Below, in pieces: positions 52,896 through 61,040 of a stretch of DNA of 64,000 bases. The first letter of the stretch is position 1. Each line of letters begins with the position of its first letter. Origin of the DNA: DATKBT01 sp035546295 (GTDB taxonomy: Bacteria > Acidobacteriota > Thermoanaerobaculia > Multivoradales > Multivoraceae). The stretch spans positions 1 to 64,000 of the forward strand of contig DATKBT010000052.1 in assembly GCA_035546295.1 (NCBI GenBank). The letters run 5' to 3'. The position numbers and the translations under genes are program-made. Below the pieces are notes generated by a model that saw only the letters and a list, made by a program, of their open reading frames with translations, was not told where the DNA came from and made no database searches.

Positions 52896-53387
52896 ATGAC
52901 CGAATCCGCATTCGATCTCACCGAGTCCGCTCGGACCGGCGTCGAGCTCTGCCGCCAGGGCCGCTGGGATCAGGGCTTTCGAACGCTCTGCCAGGTCGCC
53001 AACGCCGACCGTCAGCGTGCCAAGCTCCCGAGCGTCTTCTACTCCTACCTGGGCCTGGGCATGGCTCGCTACGAGAAACGTTACGACGACGGCGAGAAGC
53101 TCTGCCAGCGCGCGATCGAGATCGAGTTCTTCGAGCCCGAGAACTACCTCAACCTCGCCAAGGTCTACGGTCTGCGAGGCAAGCGTCCGCAGGCGGTCGA
53201 AGCATTGCGCAAGGGGCTGCAGATCGACGGCAGCCATCAGCAGCTCCGCGACATGTTGCTGGAGCTCGGCGTCCGCAAGAAGCCGGTCCTCTCGTTCCTG
53301 TCCCGCGACAATCCGCTCAACCGGCTGCTCGGCCGGATCCGGCACGACGTCTCGTCGCGCCCGAAGAGGAGCTCCAGCAGGTCGTGA
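52896..53387 (+). CDS. TPR-containing small protein
   Basis: A 163-residue soluble helical protein with two to three tetratricopeptide repeats: GVELCRQGRWDQGFRTLCQV, YSYLGLGMARYEKRYDDGEK, LNLAKVYGLRGKRPQAVEAL. Its C-terminal tail is basic and serine-rich. It has no signal peptide and is probably a cytoplasmic adaptor. The ATG at 52896 has GAGGGG 11 nt upstream. The 226 bp before it hold nothing recognisable. Confidence 0.8.
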   Translation: MTESAFDLTESARTGVELCRQGRWDQGFRTLCQVANADRQRAKLPSVFYSYLGLGMARYEKRYDDGEKLCQRAIEIEFFEPENYLNLAKVYGLRGKRPQAVEALRKGLQIDGSHQQLRDMLLELGVRKKPVLSFLSRDNPLNRLLGRIRHDVSSRPKRSSSRS

Positions 53388-53390
53388 TCC

Positions 53391-53413
53391 CGGCGGCAGC
53401 TCGTTTGCCGCCG
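53391..53413. terminator. Hairpin between convergent TPR and DUF2007 genes
   Basis: A perfect 8-bp stem (CGGCGGCA, complement TGCCGCCG) with a 7-nt loop, 3 nt after the TPR stop. There is no T-run. Confidence 0.5.
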
Positions 53414-53472
53414 CCTCGGGCTCCTCACTGAATTGAACGAAGGCGCACGAGGCGGTGCTCTCGAGGGCCTCA

Positions 53473-53730
53473 TCAGCCGCCCTCGAATGGGTCGGACGCC
53501 CCGTCGATCAGGCTCAGTTCGCCGAGCAGCTCCTCGACCTCGGCGGCCCGGCGCGCGTCGACCTGGAGCTTCGCGCTCGGCTGGCGGGTCGCGAACAGGG
53601 AGCTGAGCAGGCGCATCGGTCCCAGGCGCACCGCCTCCTCTCCGATCACCACGGAGCCGATGCCCTCGCCATCGAGCAGGGAGCGCACCACGGCGAGCTC
53701 GGCCAAGTCGGCGGTCTCCAGTACAGTCAC
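53473..53730 (-). CDS. DUF2007-type putative signal-transducing protein
   Basis: An 85-residue protein. VLETADLAELAVVRSLLDGE, GIGSVVIGEEAVRLGP and LQVDARRAAEVEELLGEL follow the DUF2007 pattern of an ACT/ferredoxin-like alpha-beta fold. The GTG at 53730 gives the family N-terminus. The upstream gene ends at 53751, so the spacing is 20 nt and the gene belongs to the same minus-strand cluster as the Oxa1-like protein. Confidence 0.72.
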   Translation of the reverse strand: MTVLETADLAELAVVRSLLDGEGIGSVVIGEEAVRLGPMRLLSSLFATRQPSAKLQVDARRAAEVEELLGELSLIDGASDPFEGG

Positions 53731-53750
53731 CGGGTCGTCGGGCCGTGCGT

Positions 53751-54575
53751 TCAGAACGTCACCCCGAATCGCTTGCGCAGGGCGAAGGCGAACACCACCG
53801 AGAGGACCAGCAGCACGATCGACCAGTGAGTGTGCCAGCCGAAGAGCCAGACCTCGGCCTCGCGATATCCGATCGCCATCTCCTCGATCGGAACGCCCTT
53901 CGGGATGGGATCCTCGGCTGGGAACAGGAGCTGGTTGAGCAGACCGCGCTCGAGCCGGTTCGGCGAGCGGCGGGTCAGCTGGTCGGAGACCACCAGGTTC
54001 TTGGTGGTGCGGACGCCGCCGAGGTCGAGCGCCAGCTCGTAGCTGCCCGGAGCCTCGCCGACCAGCTTCCAGGCGAGCTCGTGGCGGCTCGGCGCCCACA
54101 CCGGCGGCGAGTCGATGCGCACGCCCGGCGGCGCCTCGAGCGCGACCTCGGGCCGGCCGGCCGGCGCCTCCGGCGACAGCCGCACCGACAGCACCGTCGA
54201 CTCGCCGACCGCGAGCCCTTCGTAGCCGTAGTGGAACTGGAGCTGCGCGAAGAGCAGGAACATCGGCACCAGCATGACCAGCAGGGGCTTCAGGTTGAGC
54301 CCCATGTACCTCAGGTTCTGGCGCAGCAGGTTGCCCTGGGCCGCGAGGATCGTCCGCAGGTCGTCGTTGAACAGGCGGATCTCGAAGAAGGAGGCGGCCA
54401 TCCTCGCCTTGACCGCCTCGATCGCGCGCTGGTCCGAGAAGCGCTTGTAGACGAGCAGCGCCAGGATTGCGAACGGCAGCGAGACCACCGCGACGGAGAC
54501 GAACGACGGCAGCGACCGAAACGGCATCAGGCCCAGGTCGACGAGGCTGCGGAGGATGGAGTTGAGGAACGTCAT
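53751..54575 (-). CDS. Oxa1/EMC3-like membrane protein with periplasmic beta domain
   Basis: A 274-residue protein. A hydrophobic N-terminal helix (FVSVAVVSLPFAILALLVYK) is followed by a cytoplasmic helical stretch (QRAIEAVKARMAASFFEIRL, FNDDLRTILAAQGNLLRQNL) and a second hydrophobic pair (PLLVMLVPMFLLFAQLQFHY). The order helix, coiled cytoplasmic segment, helix pair is that of the EMC3/Ylp/Oxa1 insertase superfamily. A beta-rich periplasmic part (about residues 125-215) and a final helix complete it. The insertase link is an inference from architecture. It is adjacent to the alkaline-phosphatase-superfamily gene cluster. Confidence 0.6.
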   Translation of the reverse strand: MTFLNSILRSLVDLGLMPFRSLPSFVSVAVVSLPFAILALLVYKRFSDQRAIEAVKARMAASFFEIRLFNDDLRTILAAQGNLLRQNLRYMGLNLKPLLVMLVPMFLLFAQLQFHYGYEGLAVGESTVLSVRLSPEAPAGRPEVALEAPPGVRIDSPPVWAPSRHELAWKLVGEAPGSYELALDLGGVRTTKNLVVSDQLTRRSPNRLERGLLNQLLFPAEDPIPKGVPIEEMAIGYREAEVWLFGWHTHWSIVLLVLSVVFAFALRKRFGVTF

Positions 54576-54777
54576 GGGGTGAGAGGGGGGGAACGGAATC
54601 TCCCTGCGGCGCTCGGGGTCGCTCGGGCCGTGGCCCGGTGGTGGCCGCGTTCGCGTGAGGAATGCTGCGGTCGCCGTATCGGATCGTCGCGGCTGCTAAG
54701 AGAGGTCGGCCGCTACGGGCCGCGCGTGCTCGCGGTGGCTTCTGGTGCGACGAGGCCGCTCTGGAGCCGCGAGCTCG

Positions 54778-54972
54778 TCAGGAGATGTAGCCCAGGCCCT
54801 GAAGTCGCTTCTTGATCTCCTCCTCGGAGTCCGCGTCCTCGAGCTGCGCGAGCTCCTTCTCGAGCGCGTGGGTGATGAACTCCTCGGGGGATGAGTAGCC
54901 GGCGATGTCGGAGTAGCGCTTGACCTTGGCCAGCAGTTCGGGGTCGAGCTTGATCTTGCTGCTCTTGAACAT
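54778..54972 (-). CDS. Small ribbon-helix-helix-like protein
   Basis: A 64-residue protein: SSKIKLDPELLAKVKRYSDI, AGYSSPEEFITHALEKELAQ, then an acidic stretch and a helix. The beta strand followed by two helices (x-SSPEEFITHALEKEL) is the RHH pattern of CopG-like proteins. It lies 48 nt before the phosphatase-superfamily gene and 202 nt after the Oxa1-like gene on the same strand. AGAGGAC lies 6 nt upstream of its ATG. Confidence 0.72.
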   Translation of the reverse strand: MFKSSKIKLDPELLAKVKRYSDIAGYSSPEEFITHALEKELAQLEDADSEEEIKKRLQGLGYIS

Positions 54973-55020
54973 TGGGTGTCCTCTGCGGTGGGCGGAGTCG
55001 TGGATCGGAGGCCGTCCGGA

Positions 55021-57165
55021 TCACGCGGCCTGCTCCGAGGCCCTCTTCTCGAACAGGGAGCGCCCTTCCATGTGGGCGGGCGGTCGGATGCCGAACAACT
55101 CGAGCGCGGTCGGTGCGATGTCGATCAGCGACGGCTCCACCGCTTCGATCGGCCGGCTGCAGAAGAACACGCCCGGTACCAGCCGCGGATCGATGCAGTG
55201 GTCGCCGCTCCAGGCCTTGACGTTGTCCTCGAACAGCGGCGCAGAGACCACGCCGGTCGCGCAGTCCCACGAGGTCCGGTAGCCCGGGGCGTAGCCGATG
55301 ATCAGATCCGGCGCGCTGCCTAGGTACGGCCCCGAGTACACGTCCTCGCTGGCGAAGGCCTCGTTGACGCCGACCGCCCCCGCCTCGTCGTCGCGCAGCC
55401 CGTTGAGGCCGGCGATGATCTCGGCCTTGAGCCTCTTCGCTTCGGCGCCCGGCTTGACGATGCCGTTGGCCTCGCGCCCCTCCAGGTTCAAGAACATGCC
55501 GGACAGCCCGAGCGCGTAGGCACGGGTCTTCGACCAGTCGACGCCGGTGAGCCACTCCTCGCTGCCATCGCTGTCCTGCTTCAACACCAGATAGCCGTTG
55601 TCGAGCAGCCACCGGTTGAGGTTCACCCCGCGGCGGAAGGAATCGAAGCCGTGGTCCGAGAGAACCATCAGCAGGTCGCCGTCGCGAAGCTTCGCCATCA
55701 CGCGCCCGACCAAAGCGTCGTTGTGCTGGTAGTGCTCGACGATCGCGTCCTTGTGCTCGGGATCGACGATCCCGCGGGCGGCCGGGTGCCCCTCTTCGAG
55801 GTAGCGCCAGAACATGTGCTGGATGCGGTCGGTGGCGTCGAAGACGCAGACCAGGGCGCCGCGCCGCAGCTTCTCCAGCGCGGCGAAGAACATGCTCTCG
55901 CGCTCCCGATCGATGTCGTACGTCTGCTTCAGGAACGTGGCGTCGTCGGTGATCCCCTCGTTGAGCGCCCAGGTGTCCTCGGCGAGTCCGAGGGTCGAGT
56001 AGGGGCCCACCTTCTTGGTCAGGTAGGTCGAGTAGTAGCCCGGGTGGGAGATCGGCATGGCGGGCTTCTCAGGGCTCAGGTTGATCGGCGACAGGTAGAG
56101 CGAGAAGTGCTCGCCGATCTCGGTCACCTGAAGACGGCACATGCCGTGGACCTTGATCCCGGGCAGCGCCGCGAAGACCAGCGTCACCCAGTCCGACAGC
56201 TCACCTTCGCGCAGGACGAGGTGTTCGGCGCCGAGGTCGAGCCGCGCGGTCTTCGCCCGGCGGTCGAGCTCGATCGTCACCGGCAGGCGAAGCGGCTCGC
56301 CCGACTCGAGGAAGGTGTTCTCGGGTCCCTGGATGGTGGTGACGAAGCGGTCGGCGCTCGGCTCGCCGTCGAGGACGACGCGCAGGCCCCCCTCCTTGAA
56401 TTTCTCGCTCGAGCGCCGAGTCGTGAAGAGCAGGAAGGTGCCCTGGGTGCCGAGGAGATCCGGGACGCACATCGCGGCGAGCTGGGCGCCGTAGAAGCGG
56501 TCCGGCGGGAAGGTGATCGGCACGCGCAGGACCGTGCTCCAGATGTTGTGCTCGCCCAGGATGGTCCAGAAGGGCTTGGACTTGCGCAGGAGCCGGAGCT
56601 CCGGCTTCTGAAGCGGGATTCGGAACCTGCCGACCTTGAGGAAGCGGTCGAGGCGCCCGATGTGAGTCGAGGAGAGCTTCGGCAGGTAAGTGCGCAGGTC
56701 GCGGTCGAGGAAGTCGAAGATGTTGTGCTTCGCGGGATTGGTGCCGGTGCTGAATGACGACCAGGCGACCGGAGAGAGCGCCGGGTAGGTGGTGAGGATG
56801 CGGGCGTAGGAGCCGGTCGTGGCCAGCTTCTGGAAGTTGGGCAGCTTGCCTTCGGCCATCAGGCGGTCGGTGATTCGGGGATCCTGGCCGTCGAGCCCCA
56901 CGACCACGAGCCGCTGGATCGACGCCTTGGGCGTCTTGGCGCGCCGCATCGCGCGAATCAGGGTCCGAAACGGCCAGATCATCAGCGAGCCGAGCGCGAT
57001 GACGATGGTGCTGAACAGCACCATGAAGGACGACAGCAGCGCGAAGCCCGCCCCGGGTCCGATATAGGCCCCGGCGGGGGCTGCCAGGGAGGCGGCGACT
57101 CCGACGGCAGCCGCCACCGCGAGGGTGAAAGGAAGGCGGCGGCTGGTGCTGGCTGGCGGACGCAT
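55021..57165 (-). CDS. Membrane-anchored alkaline-phosphatase-superfamily phosphodiesterase
   Basis: A 714-residue protein. An N-terminal hydrophobic signal, the motif YIGPGAGFALLSSFMVLFST and a second helix anchor it. The catalytic domain starts RLVVVGLDGQDPRITDRLMA (metal Asp). The nucleophile region is TYPALSPVAWSSFSTGTNPA. Metal ligands follow in MVLSDHGFDSFRRGVNLNRW (Asp-His) and GDHCIDPRLVPGVFF (His). This is the type-I phosphodiesterase/nucleotide-pyrophosphatase branch. The substrate is unknown; head-group transfer or cleavage on lipids or glycans is plausible. The ATG at 57165 has GAAGGA 9 nt upstream. Confidence 0.87.
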   Translation of the reverse strand: MRPPASTSRRLPFTLAVAAAVGVAASLAAPAGAYIGPGAGFALLSSFMVLFSTIVIALGSLMIWPFRTLIRAMRRAKTPKASIQRLVVVGLDGQDPRITDRLMAEGKLPNFQKLATTGSYARILTTYPALSPVAWSSFSTGTNPAKHNIFDFLDRDLRTYLPKLSSTHIGRLDRFLKVGRFRIPLQKPELRLLRKSKPFWTILGEHNIWSTVLRVPITFPPDRFYGAQLAAMCVPDLLGTQGTFLLFTTRRSSEKFKEGGLRVVLDGEPSADRFVTTIQGPENTFLESGEPLRLPVTIELDRRAKTARLDLGAEHLVLREGELSDWVTLVFAALPGIKVHGMCRLQVTEIGEHFSLYLSPINLSPEKPAMPISHPGYYSTYLTKKVGPYSTLGLAEDTWALNEGITDDATFLKQTYDIDRERESMFFAALEKLRRGALVCVFDATDRIQHMFWRYLEEGHPAARGIVDPEHKDAIVEHYQHNDALVGRVMAKLRDGDLLMVLSDHGFDSFRRGVNLNRWLLDNGYLVLKQDSDGSEEWLTGVDWSKTRAYALGLSGMFLNLEGREANGIVKPGAEAKRLKAEIIAGLNGLRDDEAGAVGVNEAFASEDVYSGPYLGSAPDLIIGYAPGYRTSWDCATGVVSAPLFEDNVKAWSGDHCIDPRLVPGVFFCSRPIEAVEPSLIDIAPTALELFGIRPPAHMEGRSLFEKRASEQAA

Positions 57166-57504
57166 CGGCAGGGATCCTTCCGGCTTCGAGATGCTCCCGC
57201 TCGTCGAGAGCCGAGCTGGAGGGAGCGTTGGAGCGCGACGGTGCGAACCCGAGCGCGTTCCGGTGCTGGCCGTTCGGCCAGTTGCGGGATGGGCAGTGTA
57301 CGGGGAGGGTGGAGGCCAGTTCAAGGCGGCCGCCCCGTCGGCGCCGGCCTCCGTTTCTCGACGGAAGGCCGTCTTGCTCGCGAGTCCACCCGTCGCTATC
57401 GTAGCGCGACTGTCCGCTTGCCGGTTGCGATCGGCAGCGATCCGACCTGCGATCGTCGGCGCCGAGCGCGCAGCGCGCTGAAAGGCGGCCGCCGTCCCGC
57501 CTGA
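57166..57504. other. Gene-free divergent region
   Basis: No gene on either strand. It holds a small perfect hairpin (CTGGCCG-TT-CGGCCAG, 57266-57281). A TACACT hexamer on the minus strand near 57296 could be a -10 for the phosphodiesterase gene. Nothing else is recognisable. Confidence 0.4.
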
Positions 57505-57616
57505 GTCGACGAGTCCAGCGGAAGCTCACAGAATGGTCAAGGTCCGATCAGGTCGCTCCAGATGAGCTGGAATCCAGGGTTGAGCCGAGTCGGCCCGAAC
57601 CCGCCAGGTTGACTCG
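57505..57616 (+). repeat. Degenerate copy of the structured repeat
   Basis: GTCGACGAGTCCAGCGGAAG and TCACAGAATGGTCAAGGTCC followed by GATCA resemble the left end and core of the intact units (GTCGACTAGGCCAGCGG...; GGTCAAAGTTCGATCAAGC). Weaker similarity continues to the start codon of the next gene. The terminal palindrome is missing. With the inverted unit at 58234-58506 it flanks the sulfotransferase gene. Confidence 0.6.
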
Positions 57617-58237
57617 ATGCAAGGAATCTCCAAGCTCTGGCGGCGCTTGCGCTATGGCGAGCCGGTGGTCGTGATCTCGGGCCTGCCGCGCTCGGGCACG
57701 TCGATGGCCATGAAGATGCTCGAGGCCGGCGGCCTGCGGCTGGTCAGCGACGGCCAGCGCGAGGCCGACGTGGACAACCCGAAGGGCTACTACGAGGACG
57801 AGCGGGTCAAGGGTCTCGAGCGCTCGAGCGACCGCGCCTGGGTCCGCGATGCGCGGGGCAAGGGGATCAAGGTCATCTCCCGCCTGCTGCGATCCCTGCC
57901 GGCCGAGAACTTCTACCAGGTGGTCCTGATGCGCCGCGACCTCACCGAGGTGCTGGCCTCGCAGGCCAAGATGCTCGAGCGACGCGGCGAGGACGGGGGT
58001 TCGGACGACGAGCGCATGCGCAAGGTCCTCGAGAAGGACCTCTGGCAGGCGACCTATCACCTGAAGCGGGCGCCCAACTTCGAGTGGCTCGAGCTCCAGT
58101 ACACCGAGGTCCTGGCGGATCCCGAGGGGCAGGCCCGGCGGATGGCCGCCTTCCTCGACTGCGCGCTCGACGTCGAGAAGATGGCGACCGTGGTCGATCC
58201 GGACCTGTATCGCAACCGGGCCGTCGCCGAGGCCTAG
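57617..58237 (+). CDS. Sulfotransferase-family P-loop protein
   Basis: A 206-residue protein. The PAPS-binding loop is VVVISGLPRSGTSMAMKMLE. The partner motif region VVLMRRDLTEVLASQAKMLE is where the 3'-phosphate-binding residues lie. The C-terminal ADPEGQARRMAAFLDC is typical of the family. It would transfer sulfate from PAPS to a hydroxyl or amino group; the acceptor is unknown. Its last two residues and TAG stop overlap the first bases of the repeat at 58234, so the repeat supplies the stop codon. Confidence 0.82.
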   Translation: MQGISKLWRRLRYGEPVVVISGLPRSGTSMAMKMLEAGGLRLVSDGQREADVDNPKGYYEDERVKGLERSSDRAWVRDARGKGIKVISRLLRSLPAENFYQVVLMRRDLTEVLASQAKMLERRGEDGGSDDERMRKVLEKDLWQATYHLKRAPNFEWLELQYTEVLADPEGQARRMAAFLDCALDVEKMATVVDPDLYRNRAVAEA

Positions 58238-58506
58238 CGGGCTCGTGGTGATCACCACTCCCCAAACGAGCCGCGAGATCGCAGCGCGGTCATACCACGA
58301 CCCCGCTAGCCCATGTTCCCCGCCCAAGCGCCGCAAGCGGCGCGGGCTCAGGTCGACTAGGCCTGAAGCCGCTGATTCCAGATCGTTTGGGTGCGGCTTG
58401 ATCGAACATTGACCGTTTGTGAGCCTTGGTCTCGCGCTTGCGCGAGGCCAATGACCGCCGCCTGCCGCAGGCAGGCAAGAACTTTCCGCTGGCCTAGTCG
58501 ACCTAG
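58234..58506 (-). repeat. CTAG-bounded structured repeat, unit 3 (complete, inverted, 273 bp)
   Basis: The same element as at 4644-4915, 54 kb away and in the opposite orientation, one base longer. The terminal palindrome arms are 58234-58249 and 58294-58309 (one mismatch). The variable stem is 58328-58334 with 58337-58343. The 10-bp hairpin region is near 58428-58449. The core GCTTGATCGAACATTGACC lies at about 58396-58414. CTAG at 58503-58506 closes it. The next gene's AGGAGG starts at the last bases. Confidence 0.92.
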
Positions 58507-58514
58507 GAGGAGTC

Positions 58515-59585
58515 TTGGAAGGAGTCGCGGCCGAGGCGCGGGCCGCGATCGCGGCCGCGCCGGCGTTCCGGCCGCCGCCCTGGCTGCGGGGCGCGCACGG
58601 CCAGACGGTCTGGAGCCCGCTATTCCGGCCGCGTCGTCGGCTTGCGTTCGAGCTCGAGCGCCTGCCCACTCCCGACCGAGACTTCGTTCGCCTCCACCAT
58701 CTTTCGGAACCCGCGCTCGCGGAACCCGTTCCCAGGCTTTCGGAACCCGTTCCAAAGCCGTGCAGGCGACGAGCCGCGGGATGGGAGCGGCCGCGCCTGG
58801 TGATCCTTCATGGACTCGAGGGCTCAGCGCGCTCGAACTACGTGGGAGGTCTGGCGGAAAAGGCGATCGCGCAGGGGATGTCGGTCACCGCGATGGAGTT
58901 CCGCTCCTGCGGCGGCGAGCTCAATCGTGCACGCCGCCTGTACCACCTCGGCGAGACCGAGGACCTCGAGCACGTGCTCTCGGTGCTGGTCCGGCGCGAG
59001 CCGGGGCGCCCGATCCTCCTGGCCGGCGTCTCGCTCGGCGCCAACGTCATCGTCAAGTGGCTCGGCGAGCGGGGCGAGGTCGCGCCGCCGGAAATGGCGG
59101 GAGCCGCCGTCATCTCGGCGCCCTTCGACCTCACGGTCAGCGGCCCGGTGCTGGACCGCGTCCTGGGCGGGCTCTACACCCGGCGCTTCCTGCGCACACT
59201 GGTTCCCAAGGCGCTCGCCAAGGAGCGTCAGTTTCCAGGGTCGATCGACCTGGAGCGCGTAGCGCGAGCACGCACGTTCGTCGAGTTCGATACCCACGCC
59301 ACCGCCCGCTTCCACGGATTTCGCGACGCCTGGGACTACTGGCGGCGGTGCAGCAGCGGGCCCTTCCTGGAGACGGTCCGGCGGCCGCTGTTGCTGATCT
59401 CGTCGGCGGACGACCCGTTCAACCCGACCGAGACCCTCCCGCGCGGCATCGCGCGACGCAACCCGTGGGTGCTCGAGAGCTTCACCGAGAGGGGCGGACA
59501 CGTCGGCTTCGTCGAAGGGGCGCCGTGGCGAACGCGGCACTGGGCGGAGGAGCGGGCGATACGATTCCTGTCGCTCCTGGCCTGA
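58515..59585 (+). CDS. YheT-type alpha/beta hydrolase (ABHD1/3-like)
   Basis: A 356-residue cytoplasmic esterase-like protein. Family features are PPPWLRGAHGQTVWSPLFRP, the oxyanion-hole VILHGLEGSARSNYV, the nucleophile GVSLGANVIVKWLGERG, RRPLLLISSADDPFNP (Asp), and ERGGHVGFV (His). The triad is intact. The TTG start has AGGAGG 4 nt upstream, provided by the edge of the repeat unit. An in-frame proline-rich insert (LSEPALAEPVPRLSEPVPKP, encoded at about 58701-58760) arises from a short DNA repeat. Confidence 0.88.
   Translation: MEGVAAEARAAIAAAPAFRPPPWLRGAHGQTVWSPLFRPRRRLAFELERLPTPDRDFVRLHHLSEPALAEPVPRLSEPVPKPCRRRAAGWERPRLVILHGLEGSARSNYVGGLAEKAIAQGMSVTAMEFRSCGGELNRARRLYHLGETEDLEHVLSVLVRREPGRPILLAGVSLGANVIVKWLGERGEVAPPEMAGAAVISAPFDLTVSGPVLDRVLGGLYTRRFLRTLVPKALAKERQFPGSIDLERVARARTFVEFDTHATARFHGFRDAWDYWRRCSSGPFLETVRRPLLLISSADDPFNPTETLPRGIARRNPWVLESFTERGGHVGFVEGAPWRTRHWAEERAIRFLSLLA
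58702..58753 (+). repeat. In-gene GGAACCCGTTCC-type repeat
   Basis: Three copies of the core CGGAACCCG, two extended to GGAACCCGTTCC (arms GGAAC/GTTCC), lie inside the hydrolase gene and encode its proline-rich insert without breaking the frame. Confidence 0.7.
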
Positions 59586-59807
59586 TCCCGCTCCTCGCTG
59601 CCTGGGTGCCCTCGCGGGATCGGCGGTCGTCGAGAGCGCGCCGCAGCGATCTCAGGAGCGCCGTCTTCCCCGCCGTCGGTCGCGACCACAACCGCCGGCA
59701 AGGGCGTCCCGAAAGCCCGGTCGGCGCCTCTGATAGCTTCGCGGTCCTTCTCCCTCGGGCGACCGAGGACCGACTCGACGCTTCCCCGGAATCCCGGAGA
59801 CCGACTG

Positions 59808-60911
59808 ATGACCACCGCCGAGAACCTCCTCGAGGGCAAGGTGGCGGACGCCCGCGCTCGGCTCGACGAGCACGTGCGCGAGATCGTGGCCTGGCACTTC
59901 GACCCGAGCACCGGCACGCCTTTCTGGCTGGAGTACGCCGACCGGCTCGACTTCGATCCCTGCGCCGACGTCCGATCCTTCGACGACCTCAAACGCTTCC
60001 CGCCCTTCCAGGACGAGTGGCTGCGCGGCGGTCCGGTGCGGCGCTGGGTGCCGAAGGCGTTCGCCGACCGGCCGATCTACGTGTTCGAGACCGGCGGCAC
60101 CACCGGCATCCCGAAGAGCCGCATCGCGATCGAGGACTTCCGGATCGACTACGAGATGTTCAGCGAGACGCTCCCCGAGCAGTACTTCCCGAAGGGCGGC
60201 AACTGGCTGATGCTGGGGCCGTCGGGTCCGCGGCGGCTGCGCCTCGCCGTCGAGCACCTGTGCCAGCACCGCGGCGGGATCTGCTTTTGCGTCGACCTCG
60301 ATCCGCGCTGGGTCATCAAGCTGATCCAAAAGGGCTGGACCGAGCACCTCGAGGCCTACAAGCGCCACGTGGTCGACCAGGCGATCACCATCCTCTCTGC
60401 GGGACACGACATCAAGGCGATGTTCGCGACACCGAAGCTGCTCGAGGCGCTGTGCTTCGCGCTCGAGGAGCAGGGCAGGACGCTGGCCGGGTGCGGGGTC
60501 CTCGGGATCTTCTCGGGGGGCACCGAGTTCACGCCGCAGTGGACGCGTTTCGCGGTCGAGGAGCTGCTCGACGGCGTCTACATGACACCGACCTACGGCA
60601 ACACGCTGATGGGTCTCGCCGCCTCCAAGCGGGTGAGCGCGGAGGAGGGGTATAAGATCAGCTACTACGCGCCGCAGCCGCGCGCCGTGCTCGAGGTGGT
60701 CGATCCAGAGGATCCCGACCGTCTCGTCGGCTACGGCGAGACCGGCCGGGTCCGGCTCACCACTCTGACCAGAGAGCTCTTCGTCCCCGGTTTCCTCGAG
60801 CGCGACGAGGGCGAGCGCGAGCCCCCCTACGAGACCTATCCCTGGGACGGCATCAGCGGCGTTCGCCCCTTCCACCAGCTCGCGGCGACGACGACGGTCG
60901 GCGTCTACTGA
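59808..60911 (+). CDS. LuxE/EhpF-like adenylate-forming enzyme
   Basis: A 367-residue ANL-superfamily protein of the PaaK/LuxE/EhpF group. The ATP-binding motif is YVFETGGTTGIPKSRIAIED. Further conserved parts are IFSGGTEFTPQWTRFAVEEL, YMTPTYGNTLMGL, GETGRVRLTTLTRELFVPGF. It lacks the long C-terminal lysine domain of full ANL ligases, as in LuxE and EhpF. It activates a carboxylic acid for the reductase encoded next. NCBI-type names for relatives include 'phenazine antibiotic biosynthesis protein'; the substrate here is unknown. Confidence 0.8.
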   Translation: MTTAENLLEGKVADARARLDEHVREIVAWHFDPSTGTPFWLEYADRLDFDPCADVRSFDDLKRFPPFQDEWLRGGPVRRWVPKAFADRPIYVFETGGTTGIPKSRIAIEDFRIDYEMFSETLPEQYFPKGGNWLMLGPSGPRRLRLAVEHLCQHRGGICFCVDLDPRWVIKLIQKGWTEHLEAYKRHVVDQAITILSAGHDIKAMFATPKLLEALCFALEEQGRTLAGCGVLGIFSGGTEFTPQWTRFAVEELLDGVYMTPTYGNTLMGLAASKRVSAEEGYKISYYAPQPRAVLEVVDPEDPDRLVGYGETGRVRLTTLTRELFVPGFLERDEGEREPPYETYPWDGISGVRPFHQLAATTTVGVY

Positions 60912-60940
60912 GGAAGGTGTGGTGGCTGCCACACCTTCCT
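60911..60940 (+). terminator. Perfect 12-bp hairpin abutting the LuxE-like stop
   Basis: AGGAAGGTGTGG (60911-60922) and its exact complement (60929-60940) with a 6-nt loop. The first base is the last base of the TGA stop. No T-run follows, and the partner gene starts 100 nt downstream, so it may be an intercistronic processing or attenuation structure instead of a terminator. Confidence 0.6.
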
Positions 60941-61040
60941 CGGTTGGTGTTCTCCTCGCTCCATGGACTCCGGCGCGTCGCCGGGGAACCGCCGGCGAGC
61001 CGTACCGCACGTTCTGACAGGTTCCACGCCAGGAGCATCG

